NCBI GenBank assembly: GCA_030530205.1
Contig: JAUMVK010000004.1
Location: 62,001 to 126,000 of the forward strand
DNA from: RGIG3701 sp030530205
GTDB taxonomy: Bacteria; Planctomycetota; Planctomycetia; Pirellulales; Thermoguttaceae
Direction: 5' to 3'
Length of the DNA stretch: 64,000 nucleotides
Shown: piece by piece, positions 16,892 through 24,915 of the stretch
Position numbering within the stretch: position 1 is the first letter of the stretch
Layout of the letters: each line of letters opens with the position of its first letter
Translations under genes and position numbers: made by a program
The notes under the pieces: generated by a model
What the model saw: the letters and a program-made list of their open reading frames with translations, nothing else
Databases searched by the model: none
What the model was told of the DNA's origin: nothing

Positions 16892-19800
16892 ATGAAGTAT
16901 CGAACATTCTACCGGACCATTTCGTGCGTTTACAAGATTGCGGCAGTTGGGCTTTTCCTCTTCTTTGCGCTGAGTATTCTGACGTTTAATCCAGCGGACC
17001 AGTACAACACGAACATCTGGCCCAACGTACCGGTGACAAACTGGTGCGGGGAGATCGGTGCCCGGTTTTCGGCTATGTGCTTTGCTTTTTTCGGTTACGG
17101 AATTTACTTCACGGTTTACGCGGCAGCCTACCACCTGATTCGTTACCTTTTCGATCTTCACGCTAAATATTACGCTTTGCGGTTTACAGGTTTCTGTTTC
17201 CTCCAGATAGCGGTTTGTGCGTTCATTACGCTTTTTTTCTGCAATAATCTCTCCGTTAACAACCCATTATACGGAGCATCGGGATTTTCCGAGACGTACT
17301 CGACCAACCTGATTTATGGTCACGGCGGTGTCGTTGGTGTCGCGTGGGCTTCCCTTTTCAGTCTCGCAGGAGTTTTTTGCGGTTTTTTAGGTATTTTGTT
17401 CCTCGCGCTGGTCGGGATCTTTCTATACAGCGATTTTATCGTTCCGTTTGTTTTACGGCAAATTTTCTCGAAACTCCCACGTAAATCCATCCGAAGGATC
17501 CTGCTGGTAACACGCGGATTCTTTCGGGGGCGTACTGGTTGGAAGCGCATTTTTCACCATCCGCTGCAAAGCCTGAAACACAAGTTGCACGATTCCGTAA
17601 CGGAACCCGGCGTCGTACCGAACGACATCGATTCTGTACCGTTGAATCAAGAGCAGAAAGCGGCTCCTGAACGTACGGGTTGGGGGGTTCATTCGGAAAA
17701 AGAAGCCTTGGAAATCGCTGACCCGGATACGGTGCCGCCGACTTTACTGACTGAAGCCGAACGGCGGGCGCGGCAGGCAAAACGGATGGAAGCAGTGGAC
17801 GGGTACGAAATTGACGAAACGGTTACACAGCCCCGAAAAATCCGTTCCGCTAATAATTCCACTACGGCCTCAATTTCGGAAAAACCACGCGAACTGGCGA
17901 TTCATCATCCGGAAACGGAACCCGTCAATCTGACCGACTCCACGGGTGGATTTTCGGAAGCCAAATCGGACGCGATCGACTCGGGAATCGTGGAGGACGC
18001 GAAAGGCGAACTGAACGCGGGCGTCACGACGCTTCTTACCGGCACGGCCGGGGAAGGGATCGAGCTTTTGGAACAGCATCCCGCCGATGAACCGGAATAC
18101 GAATTTCCTTCGCTCGACCTTCTGGACCCGGCCGAGAATTTTGACTACTCGGAATTTGAGACGGAAGCGAAGGAACGCGCAACCCTGCTGGAACGTTACA
18201 TCAAGGAGTTTGGTTTCAATGTGACCGTTCGGGAAATCCAGCTCGGCCCCACCATCACCCAGTACCAGGTCGAGCCGGAACAGGGGCTTCGTGTCAGCAA
18301 AATCGCCAGTCTTGCGGACGATCTGGCCGTGAAGCTGGGCGTTTCCAATGTTCGAATCGTCTATCCGCTCCTTGGAAAACAAAATCTGGTCGGAATCGAA
18401 ATCCCGAACGTGAAGAAGCAGCTCGTCCGTATGCGCGAGGTCATGGAGCAGCTTGCGGGCAAGTACAACAAAATGAGTATTCCGGTCTTTCTCGGGAAAG
18501 ACGTAGCCGGGAAACCGCTCATGGCCGACCTGGCGACGCTCCCGCACCTGCTCATCGCGGGCCGTACCGGAACGGGAAAAAGCGTGTGTCTCAACTCGAT
18601 CATCGCATCGATCATCATGACGCGCAGCCCGAAGGACGTTCGTATGCTCATGGTGGACCCGAAGATGGTCGAGATGAGCCAGTACCGCGAGATCCCGCAC
18701 CTCATGCACCCGGTCGTCACCGACATGAAAAAGGCTGAGGCGATCCTGGCGTGGGCTGTGGAAAAGATGGAGGACCGCTACCGATGGCTGGCCCGTGCGG
18801 GCGTCCGGCACATGAAGGACTACAACAAAATGGACCACGCGACGAAAGTCCATCGTGTGAAACCGCAGCCGGGCGAGACCATGCCCGAGACCATGCCATT
18901 CATCGTGATCGTGGTGGACGAAATGGCCGACCTGATGATGACCGCGCCGAAAGACGTGGAGTCGCACATCATCCGGCTGGCTCAGAAAAGCCGCGCCGTC
19001 GGCATTCACCTCATTCTCGCGACGCAGAAACCGATCGTTTCGGTCATTACGTCGCTCATCAAGTCGAACCTCCCCGCCCGAATCGCCTTCCAGGTTTCGA
19101 GCAAAACCGACTCGCGCGTCGTTCTGGACGAAAACGGCGCGGACCGTCTGCTCGGCCACGGTGATATGCTGTTCCTGCTGCCGGGAACCAGCACATTGAT
19201 CCGCGCGCAAGGGACGTACTTGAGCGACGACGAGATTTACCGCATCGTCGCCGCCATCGCGACGGGCGAGCCGCAGTTTGAGACTGAGATCGAGCAGCAT
19301 CTGGGTGCCGGCGGAGGCGGAAAACTCGCCGAGTGGGCCAAACGCGACGAGCTTTACACCTCGGCGATCGATATCATCGTGAGCGAGGGCCGCGGGTCCA
19401 TCTCGCTCCTTCAACGTATGCTCGGGATCGGTTACGGCCGGTCCGCCCGTCTGATCGACTACATGGAAGAAGACGGGATCGTTGGAGCGTTCAAGGGTTA
19501 CACCAAGCCACGCGAAGTCCTCCTGAAAAAAGAGGACTGGGAGGCGATGAAGGCCGAGTTCGAAAAGGAACAGGGCAGCGCGATCCAGGCCGAAATTGAA
19601 CGCGCACGCGCCGAGGCCGCCATGAAGGAAATCGAGGCCAGTGAAGCTGAAATGGACGACTCTGAGGAGGATTTCAAGGACGACTGGGACGATCAGGAAG
19701 ATGAGTTTGAAGACGATCGGGATGACTCTGACGAGGAGTTTAAAGACGAATCGGATGAAGATTTCGACGATGAGTTCGACGACGATCCGGATGACACGGA

Positions 19801-20146
19801 TGATGATTTTGAAGATGAAGAGGATGAGTCCGACGAAGATCTTTTCCGGGAGGAGTCCGAAGATGAGGGTGAAATTCCTCCGTGGGATGAACCGGAAAAA
19901 AAGTTTTACCCGCTTCCTTCCCGACCGGTGGAACGCTCCCGCGGAAAAAGCCGCCGCAGAATTACGCCGAATTATGAGAAAATCCGTACCAAAAATCCTG
20001 AACCGGAGCCAGAACCGGAGCCGGACCCGGAGGCCGAGGATTTGGTGAACTCGCCTGAGTCCAAGGACGTTTTAAGCAGAATTCAGCCCAATCAACCAAA
20101 ACCATTTGTGCAAGACGGGGAGGACCATTTCCGTGAGATCAAATGA
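16892..20146 (+). CDS. ftsK: FtsK/SpoIIIE DNA translocase with acidic C-terminal extension
   Basis: A 1084-residue inner-membrane ATPase that pumps DNA toward the septum and helps XerCD resolve chromosome dimers. Four membrane segments lie at ~9-31, 60-80, 94-116 and 143-185; a variable linker runs to ~390; the alpha/beta motor has Walker A GRTGTGKS (~555-562) and Walker B VIVVDEMADLM (~670-680); the gamma winged helix (DELYTSAIDIIV... LQRMLGIGYGRSARLID) is at ~819-880. After the gamma domain, where most FtsK proteins end, ~200 extra residues follow: a nearly uninterrupted Asp/Glu stretch (~919-994) and a Pro-Glu repeat (PEPEPEPEPDPE, ~1036). It is the first gene of an operon; its TGA is one base before the next ATG. 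Confidence 0.93.
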   Translation: MKYRTFYRTISCVYKIAAVGLFLFFALSILTFNPADQYNTNIWPNVPVTNWCGEIGARFSAMCFAFFGYGIYFTVYAAAYHLIRYLFDLHAKYYALRFTGFCFLQIAVCAFITLFFCNNLSVNNPLYGASGFSETYSTNLIYGHGGVVGVAWASLFSLAGVFCGFLGILFLALVGIFLYSDFIVPFVLRQIFSKLPRKSIRRILLVTRGFFRGRTGWKRIFHHPLQSLKHKLHDSVTEPGVVPNDIDSVPLNQEQKAAPERTGWGVHSEKEALEIADPDTVPPTLLTEAERRARQAKRMEAVDGYEIDETVTQPRKIRSANNSTTASISEKPRELAIHHPETEPVNLTDSTGGFSEAKSDAIDSGIVEDAKGELNAGVTTLLTGTAGEGIELLEQHPADEPEYEFPSLDLLDPAENFDYSEFETEAKERATLLERYIKEFGFNVTVREIQLGPTITQYQVEPEQGLRVSKIASLADDLAVKLGVSNVRIVYPLLGKQNLVGIEIPNVKKQLVRMREVMEQLAGKYNKMSIPVFLGKDVAGKPLMADLATLPHLLIAGRTGTGKSVCLNSIIASIIMTRSPKDVRMLMVDPKMVEMSQYREIPHLMHPVVTDMKKAEAILAWAVEKMEDRYRWLARAGVRHMKDYNKMDHATKVHRVKPQPGETMPETMPFIVIVVDEMADLMMTAPKDVESHIIRLAQKSRAVGIHLILATQKPIVSVITSLIKSNLPARIAFQVSSKTDSRVVLDENGADRLLGHGDMLFLLPGTSTLIRAQGTYLSDDEIYRIVAAIATGEPQFETEIEQHLGAGGGGKLAEWAKRDELYTSAIDIIVSEGRGSISLLQRMLGIGYGRSARLIDYMEEDGIVGAFKGYTKPREVLLKKEDWEAMKAEFEKEQGSAIQAEIERARAEAAMKEIEASEAEMDDSEEDFKDDWDDQEDEFEDDRDDSDEEFKDESDEDFDDEFDDDPDDTDDDFEDEEDESDEDLFREESEDEGEIPPWDEPEKKFYPLPSRPVERSRGKSRRRITPNYEKIRTKNPEPEPEPEPDPEAEDLVNSPESKDVLSRIQPNQPKPFVQDGEDHFREIK

Positions 20147-20147
20147 A

Positions 20148-21179
20148 ATGAAATACACACTTGCTCTGGGGAGTTTGTTCCTCTTTTGCACGGCCGCGCT
20201 GCTTCAGGCGGAGTCGCATATCTGTTCCATCTGTGGGAAGGCTTGCAAGGGAAAGTACTACCAGCTCGAAGATGAAATATTTTGTTCGGAGACGTGCCTC
20301 GGGAAAAAATACTCCTGCGCATCCTGCGGAGCGATCCTCGGCATTGGGCAGAACGCACGATTCCAAATCACCAAAGACTTCCAGGGAAAAGAGATCTATT
20401 TCTGTGCGACGTGTATGCAAAAACCGGGCTGCACGTACTGCGGAAGCCACAAAGAAACAGCCATGGTCAACGGCGAACCTCTTTGCGCGTCCTGCCGGGA
20501 ATCCATCATCACCACGACCAAAGAGGCCATTCCGATTTTGAAAGATGCGCAGGAAATGCTCGCGAAGAATTTCAACTTTCCTGTTAATCCCTCACTTAAA
20601 ATGGAAGTCGTTTCCCGGGAAGAATTCGAACGCAGAACAGCCTCTTCCAGTCTTCCGCCAAACGTGGGGGCGGTCCACATCACAAATTCGAGCGTTTTGT
20701 CCCAGTTCAGCCCCGACGAGAAAGTCCTCACGATCGAACTGGAGGAGATCGACTCGGGGATGCTGGTGGTCAGCGGAGCGCCCAGAGCCGTGGTTTTTGA
20801 CTCGATCGTTCACGAACTGACACACGATTTCCTGCGAGGATACTGCTATTACATCGACGACCCGATCATCGAGGAGGGATTCTGCGAGGCGATCGCGGGA
20901 ATTTGTTCCACCCTTCATGGAAACCCACAGCTGACTCAAAACCGTTTTACCAACGAAACGCCGGTTTACGGAGAAGGATTCCGGAAAATGTTCGGAATGC
21001 TTAAAGAAGAAGGTTGGGTTGAAACGCTGAATTTCATCAAGTCGCACAGTTTGACCCGTAAAGAGTACATTTCAAAGAATCTTCTCACCTGCATCAATAA
21101 AAGCCACGCCGACATCATCAGAAAGAAGAAACAGAAACCCAAAATCGTTTTCGGAAAAGTGCAGGACGCTGAAAAATGA
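20148..21179 (+). CDS. secreted zinc-finger (LIM-like) plus DA1-like metallopeptidase
   Basis: A 343-residue protein with Sec signal MKYTLALGSLFLFCTAALLQ. Six cysteine pairs follow (Cys26/29, 46/50, 57/60, 86/89, 95/98, 113/116), enough for three treble-clef or LIM-like zinc modules. The C-terminal half has the zincin site HELTH (His222, Glu223, His226) in VHELTHDFLRG and, ~20 residues on, IIEEGFCEAIAG with the third ligand Glu. This spacing and the EEGFC block match the DA1-like peptidase domain (PF12315) of plant DA1, which also follows LIM domains. It lies between ftsK (1-base gap) and the Mod gene (ATGA overlap), so all three should be co-translated. The substrate is unknown. Confidence 0.8.
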   Translation: MKYTLALGSLFLFCTAALLQAESHICSICGKACKGKYYQLEDEIFCSETCLGKKYSCASCGAILGIGQNARFQITKDFQGKEIYFCATCMQKPGCTYCGSHKETAMVNGEPLCASCRESIITTTKEAIPILKDAQEMLAKNFNFPVNPSLKMEVVSREEFERRTASSSLPPNVGAVHITNSSVLSQFSPDEKVLTIELEEIDSGMLVVSGAPRAVVFDSIVHELTHDFLRGYCYYIDDPIIEEGFCEAIAGICSTLHGNPQLTQNRFTNETPVYGEGFRKMFGMLKEEGWVETLNFIKSHSLTRKEYISKNLLTCINKSHADIIRKKKQKPKIVFGKVQDAEK

Positions 21180-22441
21180 AAAACTCGTCAGAAACAGAAG
21201 AGAAACTGGAATTTACCTGGCCGGGAAAGCGCGAGGCCCTAAAAGAGGCGTTTCTTCCACCGTCCCGCCGCCTTGTACCCTGCCCCGAAGAAAGTTTCCA
21301 CTGGGACGAGACGGAAAACCTTTACTTTGAGGGCGATAATCTGGAGGTCCTCCGCCTCCTGCAAGGAACTCATGCCGGGAAAGTCCGTCTGATCTACATC
21401 GATCCGCCCTACAATACGGGCCGCGATTTCATCTTCTGTGACCGGTTTCAGACGATTGAAAAAAATCAGGAGAAAATCTCGCGGAAAACATCCGGGAAAC
21501 CACTTCATGCCCCCTGGTGTTCCATGATGCTCCCCCGGCTGATCCTGGCTCGGAATCTGCTTGCGGAGGACGGCGCGATCTGCATTTCCATCGACGATCA
21601 TGAGGCGGCGTACCTGCGGCTCCTCTGCGACGAGGTTTTCGGGCCGGAAAGTTTTGTGGCCCAGCTCGTCTGGCAGACGAAACGGGAAGCAAAGGGGATC
21701 CCGCCGAAACCCATGTGTGTCCCGAATCACGAGTACATTCTGGTGTACGCCCGGACACAAAAGTTCCGCTTTCTCGGCGACCCGCGAAACGTCCACGACG
21801 GTTTCTCCAATCCCGACGATGATCCGCGCGGCCCGTGGAAACGCCAGTACCTGCAGCGCTTCGGCCAAGGGTTTCGGGTCCGAAGCATTACGAATCCCGA
21901 GAACGGGATGGTCTTTTCGTTCGAGACGCCATACACCGAGGAGAAAATGGCGCAGTGGGTGAAAGAGGGGCGGATCATTTTTCCAGCTTCAAACGACAAA
22001 TTCCCGGCCCGGAAGGAGTTTTTCAGTGAGTACGCCAATCCGTTCAAGCCGATCGTGACGTCGCTGGGGCTTTTCAGCACGAAGGTCGGGAGCGAGGAAC
22101 TGAAACGCCTTTTCGGGAACGTGAAGGTCTTCGACTACGCGAAGCCGCTCGATCTGCTCGTCACGCTCTTTCGGCGCACGATCCGTGACGGGATCATTTT
22201 GGATTTCTTCTCCGGCTCCGCGACGACCGGGCACGCCGTGATGAAACTCAACGCCGAGGATGACGGCCGGCGGAAATTCATCCTCGTGCAGTGCGCGGAA
22301 CCCTGCGGAGAAAAAACGCACGCGGCTCAGGCCGGCTACGCGAACATCAGCGAGATCGGAAAAGAGCGTCTCCGCCGCGCGGCCATGCAGTTCGGGGCGC
22401 TTGGGATCGACTCCGGCTTCCGGGTTTTTAAAGTCGAGTGA
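21176..22441 (+). CDS. Mod-type (beta-class) DNA adenine/cytosine-N4 methyltransferase, no restriction partner
   Basis: A 421-residue protein. The catalytic motif IV is DPPYNTG (Asp76-Tyr79) preceded by the type III Mod block EGDNLEVLRLL; the AdoMet site is DFFSGSATTGHA (~345-356). Motif order (DPPY before FxG) is beta-class, as in type III Mod and related N6-adenine enzymes. It is shorter than type III Mod (~550-650), with a small target-recognition region between the motifs. No res or endonuclease gene is adjacent. It overlaps the peptidase gene by ATGA and is the last gene of the ftsK operon. Confidence 0.88.
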   Translation: MKNSSETEEKLEFTWPGKREALKEAFLPPSRRLVPCPEESFHWDETENLYFEGDNLEVLRLLQGTHAGKVRLIYIDPPYNTGRDFIFCDRFQTIEKNQEKISRKTSGKPLHAPWCSMMLPRLILARNLLAEDGAICISIDDHEAAYLRLLCDEVFGPESFVAQLVWQTKREAKGIPPKPMCVPNHEYILVYARTQKFRFLGDPRNVHDGFSNPDDDPRGPWKRQYLQRFGQGFRVRSITNPENGMVFSFETPYTEEKMAQWVKEGRIIFPASNDKFPARKEFFSEYANPFKPIVTSLGLFSTKVGSEELKRLFGNVKVFDYAKPLDLLVTLFRRTIRDGIILDFFSGSATTGHAVMKLNAEDDGRRKFILVQCAEPCGEKTHAAQAGYANISEIGKERLRRAAMQFGALGIDSGFRVFKVE

Positions 22442-22469
22442 ACAAAAAACGAAACGTTTCTCTGAAAGT

Positions 22470-23426
22470 CTAATATTCGTCGCGGGGCAGGATCCCCAGG
22501 TACTCCCCCTGTGCCGTGATCAGCACGGCAAACGGTACGTCGGCTGTGAGCATCCGCCCCATCGCCTCCGGGTACGAAATCGAGGCGGGAATTTCCAAAA
22601 GTTTCCTGCACCGAAGCGGTTCATCCTCAGGACTTAAAAGCAAGTCGCTAAAGTAGTAAAACCCAATCGGCCGGGAAGTTTTACCGGCGGCCTTTGAATC
22701 TTGTGCCAAAATCCAGCTTGAATGGGACTGACGGGCTTTCTGAATCATCTCCTGACGGGTCATTTTCTCATTGACTACCGGAAACAGCTTCAGTGAAAGC
22801 ATAAGCGTTCCAACCGCCACAGAGCGGAATTTGAAGATTTTCTCCGCGATCGCCTGCTGGGATTTTTGAAGGATCCCCGCATTTTTCCCCTCACCGAGGA
22901 TAGCCTGCAGTTCCGAGTCGGTCATTTGCAGCGCGTATGTCCGCGAGGACTCTCCTAAAAGCCTCGTCAAAAGGCGATTCACCCAACTCAAAAGAAGACT
23001 CACCGGCATAAAAAGAGGAACGAGTACGCCGTAAACCGGCATCACCTGGCGCATCAGGCGCGTCGGGGCCTGGAGGAAAACGCTTTTCGGAAGGAGCTCC
23101 CCGTAAATGAAAACGAACGGCGTGGCCACTACCGTTGAAAGGAGCGCTGCCGATGAGTCCGGGAAAAAGTACTGAAAAAGAAGCACGGACCCCAGCGAGA
23201 CGCCGTAATTCGCGAGATTGTTCCCCAGCAGGACGGTCGAAATGAAAACCGGCGGGTGGTTCGTCAGCCAAAGGAGAAAACGGGACCGCCAGCAGCCCAG
23301 CAGCGAGTCCAAAACCAGCTTGGCCCGCGAAACCCGGTAGTACCCGATCTCCGTCCCGCTGAAGAAAAAGCTGGCGGCCATTCCAACAGTGAAAATAAAA
23401 GCGGCGAAAAAAAACGAACCGGGCAT
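22470..23426 (-). CDS. CNNM/CorC-type (DUF21) membrane protein
   Basis: A 318-residue protein from the ATG at 23426. Residues ~1-170 form the DUF21/CNNM membrane domain (FSGTEIGYYRVSRAKL, LLGNNLANYGVSLGS, FIYGELLPKSVF), followed by a cytosolic part with weak CBS-like sequence. Relatives move Mg2+ or Co2+. The family 2 repeat copy B ends six bases upstream of this ATG and no Shine-Dalgarno is seen. An in-frame ATG at 23489 would add 21 residues encoded by the repeat, so the true start is uncertain. Confidence 0.82.
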   Translation of the reverse strand: MPGSFFFAAFIFTVGMAASFFFSGTEIGYYRVSRAKLVLDSLLGCWRSRFLLWLTNHPPVFISTVLLGNNLANYGVSLGSVLLFQYFFPDSSAALLSTVVATPFVFIYGELLPKSVFLQAPTRLMRQVMPVYGVLVPLFMPVSLLLSWVNRLLTRLLGESSRTYALQMTDSELQAILGEGKNAGILQKSQQAIAEKIFKFRSVAVGTLMLSLKLFPVVNEKMTRQEMIQKARQSHSSWILAQDSKAAGKTSRPIGFYYFSDLLLSPEDEPLRCRKLLEIPASISYPEAMGRMLTADVPFAVLITAQGEYLGILPRDEY

Positions 23427-23431
23427 GATTT

Positions 23432-23619
23432 GGAGTGCGGCAATACAGAAGCCGAAGGCTTCCTTTGCCGCTTTCACTTTAGCGATCAAAAGGCTTGACG
23501 ATGAAAAGGAACTTTCCCGTGCGGAAAGACCCGCTCACTTCAGCGGCAAACGCCTCTTCGAGGCCGTATTGCCGCAAGGGAAAGCGGTGAATGCGCTGCG
23601 CGCTGTATCACCGCACTCC
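23432..23619 (+). repeat. ~190 bp structured repeat (family 2), copy B
   Basis: Same ends (GGAGTGCGG, CCGCACTCC) and same internal pairing as copy A, with changes that mostly keep the stems (right hairpin now GCGC-TG-CGCGC instead of TCGC...GCGA). It fills the whole gap between the DUF21 gene start and the lactonase gene end. Confidence 0.85.
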
Positions 23620-23623
23620 GAAA

Positions 23624-24808
23624 TTAATACGCGATGCACGTGCACCACGCGATCTGGGTCGTACCGGTCAGGGTCAGCTTTCCGGTCGCCTGGTCCACGC
23701 GGAAGACGTTCACATTATGCGTTTTTTTGTTGCACGCGAGGAAAATCGTTCCGGTCGGGTCCAAGCCCGCAAAACGGGGGAAATCTCCGCCGGAGGGGAC
23801 GTACTGGACGGGATTCAGCACCACGCCCGCCTGCATTTTCTCGCCGTCGATCGGCTCGGAATCCAGAGCGAAGACCGTGATGAGATTCGCGCCGCGGTTC
23901 GTGACGTACAGGAACCGGCCGTCCTTGGAAATGTCGATCGCCGCCGCCTTGTTATCGCCGCGGAAGCCCTGCGGGAGCGTCGGAGCCGACTCGACGAGTG
24001 TCAGCGCGCCCGTTTCCTCGTCGTAGGCGAAAGCGTCCAGCGTGCAGGAAAGCTCGTTCAGGACGTACACGTACTTCCCGTTCGGGGCGAAAGCCAAGTG
24101 GCGCGGCCCAGCGCCAGACGCGCTGTGGGTCACGGGGTAGTCGGCGTTCGGCTTCCAGACTTTTTCGGCTTCGTCGTAGAAGAAACTGAAAATCTGGTCG
24201 CCGCCCAGGTCACAGCAGAGCGAGAATTTCCCGTTCGGGTCGGCCTTCACGAAGTGCGCGTAGGACTGACGCTGGCGCGCTTTGTTCGGGCCTTTCCCTT
24301 CGAGCTGGAAGTCGGCGTTCATCTTGCCGAGTGACCCGTCCGGGTTCAGCTCGATGAACGCGCACTGGCCGCTGCAGTAGTTCGCGACGCAGGCGAATTT
24401 CCCGCTCGGGTGGATCGTGATGTGCGTGCCGCACGTGCCGCCGGAGTTTGCCGTGTTGATGCGGGTCAGCGAGCCGTCCGCTTCTTTCTTGTACGCGATG
24501 ACGAGCGATTCTTTGCTGGTGCCGTCTTCATTTCCCGCCACGGTGTAGTAAACGTCGAGCGTCGGGTGCTTCGTGACCCAGGACGGACTCTTGGCTTTGG
24601 CGGCCAGCCCGCAGTTGGTGAGCGTCCCGGTGGTGCGGTTCAGCTCCATGCGGTAGATCCCCTCACTCGGCGGAATATTTTCGTCGCCGGTGGGACTCGC
24701 AAGCGTTCCCGCGTACACGGTCACGATGTCGTCCGCCCGCACGAACACGGAAAGAACGACCAGAAAAGTCAAAGCGAAAAAGGAAGTTAAAAGTTTGGAG
24801 TGGGTCAT
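23624..24808 (-). CDS. secreted lactonase-family beta-propeller (6-phosphogluconolactonase-like)
   Basis: A 394-residue protein with signal peptide ending near FVRADD (~26). It carries the YbhE-type seven-bladed propeller pattern: VYAGTLAS, HITIHPSGKFACVANY, GAGPRHLAFAPNGKYVYVLNE (split here as typical blade ends), DISKDGRFLYVTNRG and DPTGTIFLACN. Cytoplasmic relatives hydrolyse 6-phosphogluconolactone; the exported form more likely opens a lactone made by extracytoplasmic sugar oxidation. Shine-Dalgarno GAGG. The next gene upstream (RR-leader protein) ends 107 bases away on the same strand. Confidence 0.85.
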   Translation of the reverse strand: MTHSKLLTSFFALTFLVVLSVFVRADDIVTVYAGTLASPTGDENIPPSEGIYRMELNRTTGTLTNCGLAAKAKSPSWVTKHPTLDVYYTVAGNEDGTSKESLVIAYKKEADGSLTRINTANSGGTCGTHITIHPSGKFACVANYCSGQCAFIELNPDGSLGKMNADFQLEGKGPNKARQRQSYAHFVKADPNGKFSLCCDLGGDQIFSFFYDEAEKVWKPNADYPVTHSASGAGPRHLAFAPNGKYVYVLNELSCTLDAFAYDEETGALTLVESAPTLPQGFRGDNKAAAIDISKDGRFLYVTNRGANLITVFALDSEPIDGEKMQAGVVLNPVQYVPSGGDFPRFAGLDPTGTIFLACNKKTHNVNVFRVDQATGKLTLTGTTQIAWCTCIAY

Positions 24809-24915
24809 TTGTGCCTCGGAAAATGGGGGGTTAATGGGATTTTGGTTTTTGATTCGGATCGGCTCGTGAGGTCCGTTTCGGCCTCTGCCTGGTTTCTTTC
24901 CGCGCCGAGGGGATT

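Noticed and set aside
20148..22441. Restriction-modification or phage-defence system made of the peptidase and the methyltransferase
   Set aside because: There is no endonuclease or helicase gene, and the peptidase carries a secretion signal, which does not fit an intracellular defence pair.
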